From: JBCCCJ01 sp039029315
GTDB taxonomy: Bacteria > Bacteroidota > Bacteroidia > J057
Length of the DNA: 64,000 bases
Assembly: GCA_039029315.1 (NCBI GenBank)
Contig: JBCCGK010000047.1
Coordinates: 18,814-82,813 of the forward strand
Direction: 5' to 3'
Shown here: one piece after another, positions 53,661 to 61,226 of the stretch
How the letters are laid out: every line of letters starts with the position of its first letter
Position numbering within the stretch: the stretch's first letter is position 1
Notes under the pieces: model-generated
Databases searched by the model: none
The model's input: the letters and a program-made list of their open reading frames with translations, nothing else
Told to the model about the DNA's origin: nothing
Translations under genes and position numbers: made by a program

Positions 53661-53816
53661 TTATCTTTGTTGAATGTGAAGCGGATAAGAAACTTTGAGT
53701 CCTTCCCGCTCTATCTGCATGAGATAATAGCCAGCTGGCAGCTGTTGTAATGGGAATTTTCTTGAAAGCCGCTTGATCTGCTTGTGCAACTCGCTAAAGA
53801 GATGAATGGCTGTGTA
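53661..53816 (-). pseudogene. Orphan T9SS sorting-domain fragment
   Basis: Between an in-frame TAG and the TAA at 53661-53663, 51 codons read AIHLFSELHKQIKRLSRKFP, then LQQLPAGYYLMQIEREG and SYPLHIQQR. This is the end of a type A sorting domain (the PAGYYLMQIE part is typical). No start codon or preceding domain exists, so it is a relic. Confidence 0.55.
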
Positions 53817-54192
53817 CTAATTCATGGCTAGCTAAAAGTAAACTTATATAATTGTGTTGCAAATTCAAAGTGCAATAACACATTTTGCAAACTGTTTATA
53901 AAATGTAGGTATTGACTCACTTCTTTGATTGCTCCAAGCATGAATCGCACCAGGCTGGTGATGAGGACCTTGGGAACGGAAAGGCCAGGCTCCGCAGGAC
54001 AAGACGCATAAGCACTAAGAAATGATAAGGCCACAGGATCTGCTTGTCTGCCACCTCTGGATCCAAGCCCCTCCCTTTATTGTTCTTCAAAAGGGAGAAG
54101 CTGAGGTCATGGATAGGTGAATTTCTTTTTCTATCTTTCAGGATGAAGGAGTTGATCCTTCCTCATAAACACCCCATCTAAAACACAATCCC
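53817..54192. other. Gene-free stretch
   Basis: About 375 bp. A 68-codon minus frame (53828-54034) is open but resembles no known protein and has no signal or RNA-type structure. Nothing else seen. Confidence 0.3.
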
Positions 54193-55482
54193 ATGAAACA
54201 ACGATTCCTATGGACGGTCATCGCATTTTGCTTGACACATATGCTGATTCATCCCCTTCACAGTCAGCAATTTGTCAACTCTTCGTTTGAGATTTTGGGA
54301 CCGATTGTGGAGCAGCCCGGCCCTCCCTGGTCCTTTTATCTGCCTAGAAGTAGCCCAGATCTCCAACCTGGTCAGTTTGGGATTAAACGCAAAGCCCAGC
54401 ATGGCAGAAAATTTGCCGGCATAGTATTCAGGCCTGATAGTTCTACCGAGTACTTGCGCCAGTACCTCACTCAGCCTCTGCTCCCCCAAACTGATTATTA
54501 CTTTACCATTTGGCTTTGCTATTCTGAAAGATATAATCCCTGGGGCGGCCATCCTGCAAGGCTCCGGTTTTTAGGCCGCAAGAATCTGATCGACCCTTTA
54601 CAGCTTTTATGGTCCTCCCCTATCATCGATCATGAGGATTGGAGGCAATATCACATTCATTTCAAAACATCAAATCTGCCATTGATAGATTTTTTCTTTC
54701 AGGCCTATTTCAGCTCACCAGAGTATACAAATGGTGGCGTGTTGATTGACAATATCGGATTGATTCAAGAGGGCCGACTGCCACAGATCGACCTTGGACC
54801 TGATACCATCTTGTGCGAAGGAGAAAGTCTGACTCTTCCTCTTGAATATGATGGTTTCTCTACCCTAATCTGGCAAGATGGGCGTTCTGAGCAGCAGATA
54901 GAGGTTCGCGAGGCGGGAACCTATGTGCTCACTGCGAGCACCGATATCCTTACTATTTCTGATACGATCAAGGTAGAATACACAAAGATTCCTGATGTAG
55001 ACTTAGGGTCAGATACAAGCCTTTGCGCTGGCCTTGAATTAGAATTAAGTGCTGAGGTAGATGATTCTGAGGTTCAATATATATGGGAAAATGGCTCTAC
55101 AGACCCCAATCGAACTATTCAGGAAATGGGGAACTACCAAATCAGGCTTCAAAAGGGTCGCTGCCAACAAATGGACAGTATTTATTTGCAATTTCGAGAT
55201 TGTGAGCTGGTCTTAAAGATGCCCAATGTGATCTCTCCCAATGGAGATGGAATAAATGAGCGCTTTATACCCATTGAGATCAAGGACGTATTTAGCCCAG
55301 AACTAAGGGTTTACGATCGCTGGGGAATGCAGATGTATGCTGCCACAAATTTAGATCAAGGATGGAAAGGGGAAGCCCCCTATGGACCTGCAAAAGAAGG
55401 AACTTATTTTTGGATTTTGACCTATCAAGACGGATATGGAAATGAATTTGTGGACAAAGGATCTTTGACTCTTCTTAGATAA
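54193..55482 (+). CDS. T9SS type B (gliding-motility-associated C-terminal) protein
   Basis: 429 residues with a signal peptide ending at PLHSQQ. An N-terminal carbohydrate-binding-like sandwich (FVNSSFEILG ... TDYYFTIWLCYSERY) is followed by two Ig-like repeats of the form DLGPDTILCEGESL and DLGSDTSLCAGLEL. The C-terminal type B sorting domain contains NVISPNGDGINERF and RVYDRWGMQMYAA. It is exported and attached to the cell surface. A terminator follows at 55512-55534. Confidence 0.88.
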   Translation: MKQRFLWTVIAFCLTHMLIHPLHSQQFVNSSFEILGPIVEQPGPPWSFYLPRSSPDLQPGQFGIKRKAQHGRKFAGIVFRPDSSTEYLRQYLTQPLLPQTDYYFTIWLCYSERYNPWGGHPARLRFLGRKNLIDPLQLLWSSPIIDHEDWRQYHIHFKTSNLPLIDFFFQAYFSSPEYTNGGVLIDNIGLIQEGRLPQIDLGPDTILCEGESLTLPLEYDGFSTLIWQDGRSEQQIEVREAGTYVLTASTDILTISDTIKVEYTKIPDVDLGSDTSLCAGLELELSAEVDDSEVQYIWENGSTDPNRTIQEMGNYQIRLQKGRCQQMDSIYLQFRDCELVLKMPNVISPNGDGINERFIPIEIKDVFSPELRVYDRWGMQMYAATNLDQGWKGEAPYGPAKEGTYFWILTYQDGYGNEFVDKGSLTLLR

Positions 55483-55511
55483 ATACATGTCGTGAAATAT
55501 TTGTAAAAAAA

Positions 55512-55534
55512 AGAATACATTTTTTGAGTATTCT
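55512..55534. terminator. Hairpin with A/T runs after the type B cargo gene
   Basis: AGAATAC (55512-55518) pairs with GTATTCT (55528-55534). The flank before is A-rich and the flank after has a T-run, so the hairpin can act as a terminator on either strand. It lies 30 bp past the stop codon at 55482. Confidence 0.65.
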
Positions 55535-56047
55535 CTTGTTTTTACGCTTGAATGTTTTTAGCTTGAAGCAACCTTGACTTCAACTATCTCGAAGAACCTA
55601 ATAATATTACGTTTTGATCTTTCACCAACTTTCATTATTCAATTGAATTGTGAGAGGGATGGAAATTTTCCTTACTCACTCCCTACAGAAAATGGGGGTC
55701 TGGAAATCTATGCTAAATTTTTTCTTGAATACGTGATCTATATTTTCTGTACAACCCATTGAAAATCAGTCGCAAATCCATGAAACCTACGTAATTCCCC
55801 ACTACATTTCTGAAAATCCTCTTTTGATCGCCTGATCTGACAAGACAGGCCTAAGAGAGCTATGCACAAAAAGTCAAATGTGTGCTCAATCGTTTTTGAT
55901 TGAGCTGATTTTGACCTTAGGGATTCTTTTGCCTTTGGGCAAGAGATCCTAATCAGATATTCCGAGATCTCAATTTTCTGCCAAGTCGCAGAGAGGTGAT
56001 CCTTGTTTTTGACATTTTTGTTAGATCAATCTTTTAAATGTAAAACC
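55535..56047. other. Long leader region of the RHS cassette with a stem-loop
   Basis: About 500 bp without a gene. An inner perfect 8-bp stem GCTCAATC/GATTGAGC (55884-55905) sits inside an outer GTCAAA/TTTGAC stem (55873-55915). It may be part of the promoter region or an RNA leader of the RHS gene starting at 56048. A 62-codon plus frame (55574-55762) is not accepted. Confidence 0.4.
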
Positions 56048-59000
56048 ATGAGACGATCGGTTATTTTTATCATATTTTTCAACATCCTCTTCTTATCATT
56101 CTCTTCTTTTGGACAAGAATCGCCAGTAAATATCCCACCTTCTCCAAATGCAGCTGGCTTGGGAAAGTATCTGGAAATTCCTGTTGGTTTATATTCAGGG
56201 ATTCCCAGCATTGATGTCCCAATCTGGACCTTGAAAGGAAAGGAAATGAGTGTTCCTATTGGTCTTTCTTATCATGCAGGAGGGATCAAAGTGGAGGATA
56301 ATGCTTCTTCAGTTGGGTTGGGCTGGTCTCTGCGGGCTGGAGGAACTGTCTCCCGAACTGTCAGAGGTTTACCCGATGAGGGAAGCCATGGCTATCTATC
56401 GGGGAGTGTTCCTTTAGATCCTACGACGAGTAATTTTTTCTACGATGTTTTGGAAGGAACAGCAGATCCTCAACCTGATGCATTCTTTTTCAGCTTTCAA
56501 GGGTATTCAGGAAAATTCGTCTTTGATGAGAATGGCATACCTCATATACATCCATATCAGGATCTTGAAATCAGTTATACTATGGGTGGTGTTGAGTTTG
56601 GCACTTTCACAATCACAACCCTTGATGGAGCGCAGTATGTATTTGGAGAAAATGCAAACTATGAATCTACTACTACGGGAACAACAAGTTGGTCTGTGCC
56701 TCCTGGCAGCACGCTCGGCAATCCAAACCATGAAATTGAGCAGGATTCCTCTACAAATACCTCTCGGACGAGCTGGTATTTGACCAGTATTATTTCCCCT
56801 TCCCAAACGGAGACATTTACATTGAATTATGCTTCTGATAATTATGAATTTAGAGGTCCTAAAAAAGGCAACTTTGGTTACAGAGCGAACGGAGATGTGG
56901 AGTTTCGAAAACTCTCAAGAACGACGATTAAAATCTTAGGGAGGATTCTAACTGAAATTAGCTGCAATTCAAATGGTCTATCTGTATCTTTTGAGGCAAA
57001 CAAAGAACGGAATGATGTCCGAATCGCTTCTGGAACCTCCAATAAAGCGAAGGCCTATACCAAAATAATTGTGAAAGACATTTTGGGTAATTCCAATCGC
57101 GTTTTTGTTCTACATACAGATTATTTCCGCCATCCTTTATTAGATGTATCAAATTCAGGAATAGCATCTGAGGAAGAATTCCTTTTCCAACGGTTGAAAC
57201 TTACATCTGTCCAAGAGTTCTCTGGAAATGAAATCCAATCCAAACCCGCTTATGAATTTGTCTATGATGAAGGCATTGCACTTCCTCCTAAAGACGCACA
57301 TACGCAGGATCATTGGGGATATTTCAATGGTAGTGCGACTACAGAAACAAACTTAGACAACTATTATAGCGATTATTTTATGGTTCCTCCTTATGAAGGA
57401 GGCCTGGAGAATGGTCCATTATTCTACTATTATTACAATTACAATGATCCCTCAAATCTGCAAACCTATGATATAGAGGCCCCTCTCTTTATCAGTAAAC
57501 AAGGTACAAATAGAGAACCAAGCTTTCCTGGGATGAAAGCAGGAATCCTGGAAAGCATTATATATCCAACAGGAGGAACAACAGATTTTACCTATGAACA
57601 GCATCAATATGGGTATGTAGCCAATGTAGATTTTGCAGATACGATCTATCAAGTGGAAGCTCCTTTAGCTGAAGTAGATCGGCCTTGGGACGAACCTGAT
57701 GCGCTTGATGAAGAAGTTGTGGAATATGGACAATTTACAGTTGGTCCAAGTCAGATTGTTGAAGTAGCGTACGAAGTAATGTTTTCCTATGAGAATTCCA
57801 CAGAATTTGCCAATGGCTATTCCTATACAGATAATGAAGTAGAACTGATCAAGATAGGAGATCCTAACCCAATTGTGAAAGTGTATTATGATGTCGATGT
57901 GAATTCGGGGATTATTGTTGAAGAAAAACCAGGGCAGCTAACCATTTTAACACCAATAGATAACGATGATGATGATAGCGACTTTCCTAACGGAATCACA
58001 GCAACCGTCTCAGGCTCTTTTAATATTCAGCTTGAATCTGGTGAAAGTTATCTCCTTCGAGCCAAAAGAGCCAAATCGTTTGTGAATGGTATCAATGTCA
58101 GAAACAATACCCGCGCCTGGATTCAGATTGTACAGAATGTGGAGAATGATCAGGTTTCACAAATCATTCATGAGTTTGATGCTGGAGGTCTTCGCGTCTC
58201 TCAGAAAACAGTCAATCCCGACGGATATGGTACGCCTATGGTTGAGAATTACACCTATCATATGTTCGACAATAATGGGAATGATCTAGGCAATTCTAGT
58301 GGTTGCATGGTCGCATTGCCAGAACACAACAGAAGTACCTATTACTATCAGGAGGAGTCTTCACCTGTAATCGTCTCAACAGTACCGTCGGGAAGTTTTT
58401 GGAATCAAGTTTGGGGTTGGATACAGAAAATTATTGGTGTATATAATATCTCTAATGGGCAATTTCAAATAAATGGAAATAGCTATCTCGTCTTCGAAAT
58501 GGCTTCTGATCACCCGGTTGCATTAGGGACAACTCAAGGGAATCCTTTAGGGTATCGTAAGGTCAAAGTATCACAGCCAGGAAATGGTTTTACCATTTAT
58601 ACCCATTCTTCGGCCTTTGAGCACCCTGACGAACTTCCTGGTCGACTCAAATGGCTTAGCTGGCTTCAAAACGGTAATATTCCCAGCCCTCCAACTGATT
58701 GGGGAGAATATGATATTGCTCAGGATATTCCCCGGTTTTATTATCCCTTTTTGCCAACGAAAGATTTCGATTGGAAACGAGGATTACTGTTGAACCAACA
58801 TACATACAACGAAAGTAATGAGCAGTTATCTCGTGTGGTCAATTCTTATGAATTCCTGGAGATGAGTACCGTTCTTGGATATAGCACAATTTATTCTGGG
58901 ATTCAAATCAAATATTTTGGACTCAATCAGGCATTTTATCCATGGGTTGAGTACATAGACAATGATTTCGTTGTTGGTTTTACAAATCTGAACATTAGCA

Positions 59001-60112
59001 TTGAAACCATTTTTGAACCAGGAGAAACAGCAGGTATTTCCATAAGCAGATCTAATAGCTATTTAGGTAATTATCATAAGCAAATGACCCATTCCAGAGT
59101 TGTCAACAGTGATGGAAGAATCGTGGAAAATAGGATGAAATATGCACCTGATTATATCCAATCCCTAAATATTGGTGCCAATTCCAATCTTACTATCCAA
59201 GACTTGTTAGACGAAAATATGATTGCCATCCCTATTGAAACTCAAACTTGGGAAGGTACTGATGCGGATCTGAAACTTGTTCAGGCAACCGTTACTACCT
59301 TCAAAGATTTTAATGATTCTGGTAGTGGAGAGAAGAACATTCGCCCTTTTGAGACTTATGTTTTTGAGTCGAACGTACCATTTGACTTAATAGAGAACAA
59401 ATACACTAGTAGATTTCAAGATATTTTTCCAGAACCTAACTTGTACATCAAAAGGTCAGAACTTGATTATCTAGCTCAGGGTCCCCCCATTCAGTTTAAT
59501 ATTATTCCTGGTATCCCTCTAACCTATATTTGGACACACAATCAAAGTATGATCGCTGCTCAAGTTTCCAATGCTTTGGCGAATGAAGTAGCCTATTGCA
59601 GCTTCGAAGCGCCCAATGTAACAGCTGATGGAAACTGGACCATCATCAATGGCGGGGGCATATGGCAGTTGGGGGGAAAGACAGGACTGAGAGCTTTTGA
59701 ACTTCCAACTAGCAGTTCTAAGGTAGAAAAAACAGTTACTCAAGCTGGAGATTATACGGTTTCTCTCTGGTATACAGGCAGTCCAAAAGTAACGGCAGGC
59801 TCAGTGAGTCAAACCCTCCCCAATGCAAGCAACTGGACCTATTGGGAAGGGACATTTTCTTTAAGTAAAGGAAATACTGTAAAAGTAGAGAGAGGTTCAG
59901 GAGTTCCGCTCATCGACGAATTGCGTCTCTTCCCATCAGATGCGCAGATGTCAACGGTTTGTTATGATGAAAAGCTTAGGGTTCAGTGCATGACAGATGC
60001 CAATGGGAGAAGCAGCTACTATTCCTATGATGGACTTGGCAGGCTTCAATATGTGCAGGATCAGGACGGCAATTATGTGCAGCAGTTCACCTACCATCTG
60101 AAAGATAACTAA
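56048..60112 (+). CDS. Large secreted RHS/YD-type protein, first of the cassette
   Basis: 1354 residues from the ATG at 56048. A signal peptide ends near SSFGQ. The N-terminal region PNAAGLGKYLEIPVGLYSG and the repeated GLSYHAGGIKVEDNASSVGL motif are typical of the shell region of Bacteroidota RHS proteins. The last 40 residues contain one YD-like repeat (MTDANGRSSYYSYDGLGRLQ), and the protein then ends QQFTYHLKDN. No RHS core or toxin tip follows. It starts the row RHS - sigma - secreted protein - RHS (gaps 22, 34 and 41 bp). It may be a shell component or an adhesin. Confidence 0.85.
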   Translation: MRRSVIFIIFFNILFLSFSSFGQESPVNIPPSPNAAGLGKYLEIPVGLYSGIPSIDVPIWTLKGKEMSVPIGLSYHAGGIKVEDNASSVGLGWSLRAGGTVSRTVRGLPDEGSHGYLSGSVPLDPTTSNFFYDVLEGTADPQPDAFFFSFQGYSGKFVFDENGIPHIHPYQDLEISYTMGGVEFGTFTITTLDGAQYVFGENANYESTTTGTTSWSVPPGSTLGNPNHEIEQDSSTNTSRTSWYLTSIISPSQTETFTLNYASDNYEFRGPKKGNFGYRANGDVEFRKLSRTTIKILGRILTEISCNSNGLSVSFEANKERNDVRIASGTSNKAKAYTKIIVKDILGNSNRVFVLHTDYFRHPLLDVSNSGIASEEEFLFQRLKLTSVQEFSGNEIQSKPAYEFVYDEGIALPPKDAHTQDHWGYFNGSATTETNLDNYYSDYFMVPPYEGGLENGPLFYYYYNYNDPSNLQTYDIEAPLFISKQGTNREPSFPGMKAGILESIIYPTGGTTDFTYEQHQYGYVANVDFADTIYQVEAPLAEVDRPWDEPDALDEEVVEYGQFTVGPSQIVEVAYEVMFSYENSTEFANGYSYTDNEVELIKIGDPNPIVKVYYDVDVNSGIIVEEKPGQLTILTPIDNDDDDSDFPNGITATVSGSFNIQLESGESYLLRAKRAKSFVNGINVRNNTRAWIQIVQNVENDQVSQIIHEFDAGGLRVSQKTVNPDGYGTPMVENYTYHMFDNNGNDLGNSSGCMVALPEHNRSTYYYQEESSPVIVSTVPSGSFWNQVWGWIQKIIGVYNISNGQFQINGNSYLVFEMASDHPVALGTTQGNPLGYRKVKVSQPGNGFTIYTHSSAFEHPDELPGRLKWLSWLQNGNIPSPPTDWGEYDIAQDIPRFYYPFLPTKDFDWKRGLLLNQHTYNESNEQLSRVVNSYEFLEMSTVLGYSTIYSGIQIKYFGLNQAFYPWVEYIDNDFVVGFTNLNISIETIFEPGETAGISISRSNSYLGNYHKQMTHSRVVNSDGRIVENRMKYAPDYIQSLNIGANSNLTIQDLLDENMIAIPIETQTWEGTDADLKLVQATVTTFKDFNDSGSGEKNIRPFETYVFESNVPFDLIENKYTSRFQDIFPEPNLYIKRSELDYLAQGPPIQFNIIPGIPLTYIWTHNQSMIAAQVSNALANEVAYCSFEAPNVTADGNWTIINGGGIWQLGGKTGLRAFELPTSSSKVEKTVTQAGDYTVSLWYTGSPKVTAGSVSQTLPNASNWTYWEGTFSLSKGNTVKVERGSGVPLIDELRLFPSDAQMSTVCYDEKLRVQCMTDANGRSSYYSYDGLGRLQYVQDQDGNYVQQFTYHLKDN

Positions 60113-60134
60113 TCAAACCAACAGACTCCCCATC

Positions 60135-60698
60135 ATGTCACATTCAGATACATCTCTACCAGGAGGTAGAGGCAAGAATCGCCAGGATCTCTCTGTGAGC
60201 AACAAAGGATTTGCCAAAGAGCTCTTTGAGCAAAACCTGGGCTTGATTCCCTATGGCTGTCATCGCTACAGGCTGAGCCGGGAAGATGCTTATGATGTCT
60301 ATGTCGATAGCGTAGTTGATGTACTGACTCAACTTGAGGACGGGCGCTTTCGGGGCGACTGCGCAGTTGAGACCTATCTGTTTCAGATCTTCCGCTTTCG
60401 CTGTATCAAAGCCCTGAGAGGCAAGGCCGCTCTTCCTAAGCCTGCCAGCTTCGTGCCCCTTGTGGACAGGACCTGTTCTGAGCCTGGCCCTGAAAGCAGG
60501 CTGGAGATCCGCGACGCACTCGATCAGCTCAAATCTCACTGCGACACACTCAACCACCGCCTTTGGCAAATCCTCGAAGACCGCCTCATCAAAGGCTATG
60601 ATCTGGAAGAAATTGCCCAACGGGTGGGCCTGAAGTCGGGTGCCTGTGTGGCCTCTGTGAAGTGGCGATATATGAAACGGCTCCGGCTAGGAGCCTAA
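60135..60698 (+). CDS. ECF-like sigma factor embedded between RHS genes
   Basis: 187 residues. Region 2 reads AYDVYVDSVVDVLTQLEDGR, then CAVETYLFQIFRFRCIKALR. Region 4 reads LNHRLWQILEDRLIKGYDLE followed by the helix-turn-helix EEIAQRVGLKSGACVASVKW. It is shorter and more divergent than the sigma factor at 15.5 kb. No anti-sigma gene follows. The DNA is visibly more GC-rich than the preceding RHS gene. Being inside the row of RHS genes, it likely drives expression of this cassette. Confidence 0.78.
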   Translation: MSHSDTSLPGGRGKNRQDLSVSNKGFAKELFEQNLGLIPYGCHRYRLSREDAYDVYVDSVVDVLTQLEDGRFRGDCAVETYLFQIFRFRCIKALRGKAALPKPASFVPLVDRTCSEPGPESRLEIRDALDQLKSHCDTLNHRLWQILEDRLIKGYDLEEIAQRVGLKSGACVASVKWRYMKRLRLGA

Positions 60699-60732
60699 GA
60701 GAAATTCAATCTAACACTCAAAATCTAGAAAA

Positions 60733-61185
60733 ATGAATCATATACATAAGCTTTTGTCCACCAGTATGAGCAATTGGGTCATGATGATCTTCTTATCTAT
60801 CGCTCCGGTTTTGGGACTCAGTCAGCCAACAAGTCCTCTCAGCCTGGATGCTCACACAGTGCAGTTCAGCAAAACCAAGGTCGATTCCTTATCTGGACAA
60901 TCTGGCAATCGCTACCGCTGCCAAATCAAGCTGGAACTGCCAAGCCCCAAACGAGTGGCAGCCATTCATTTGAAGGTCAAGCGAACAGGGAATAACCATC
61001 TGATTCGCTCAGTGCGCATTCCAATAGATCAAGGCAATCGCCGCCGAAAAGGGGTTGGATGTATCCGAAGAGGCAAGCATGTCTACCTGAATGTAGGCAA
61101 GATCGCTGGCAATCCCAATTACAAAGCCATTATCCGGCTCGAAGATCGCAAGGGCAGATTGTCTGCTCCTGTAAGCGTGCAGTAG
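60733..61185 (+). CDS. Small secreted basic protein of the RHS cassette
   Basis: 150 residues with a signal peptide (WVMMIFLSIAPVLGLSQ). The mature part is basic and beta-rich (NRYRCQIKLELPSPKRVAAI, HLIRSVRIPIDQGNRRRKGV, YKAIIRLEDRKGRLSAPVSV). No family recognised. It lies 34 bp after the sigma gene and 41 bp before the second RHS gene, so it is presumably co-expressed. It could be a chaperone, immunity or shell-associated protein; there is no evidence for any of these. Confidence 0.7.
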   Translation: MNHIHKLLSTSMSNWVMMIFLSIAPVLGLSQPTSPLSLDAHTVQFSKTKVDSLSGQSGNRYRCQIKLELPSPKRVAAIHLKVKRTGNNHLIRSVRIPIDQGNRRRKGVGCIRRGKHVYLNVGKIAGNPNYKAIIRLEDRKGRLSAPVSVQ

Positions 61186-61226
61186 CCCTTCATCCATTTT
61201 CTATTCATTCTTATGTTCTGTCAATT

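Noticed and set aside
53828..54034. 68-codon minus frame
   Set aside because: No recognisable family or start context; kept as gene-free.
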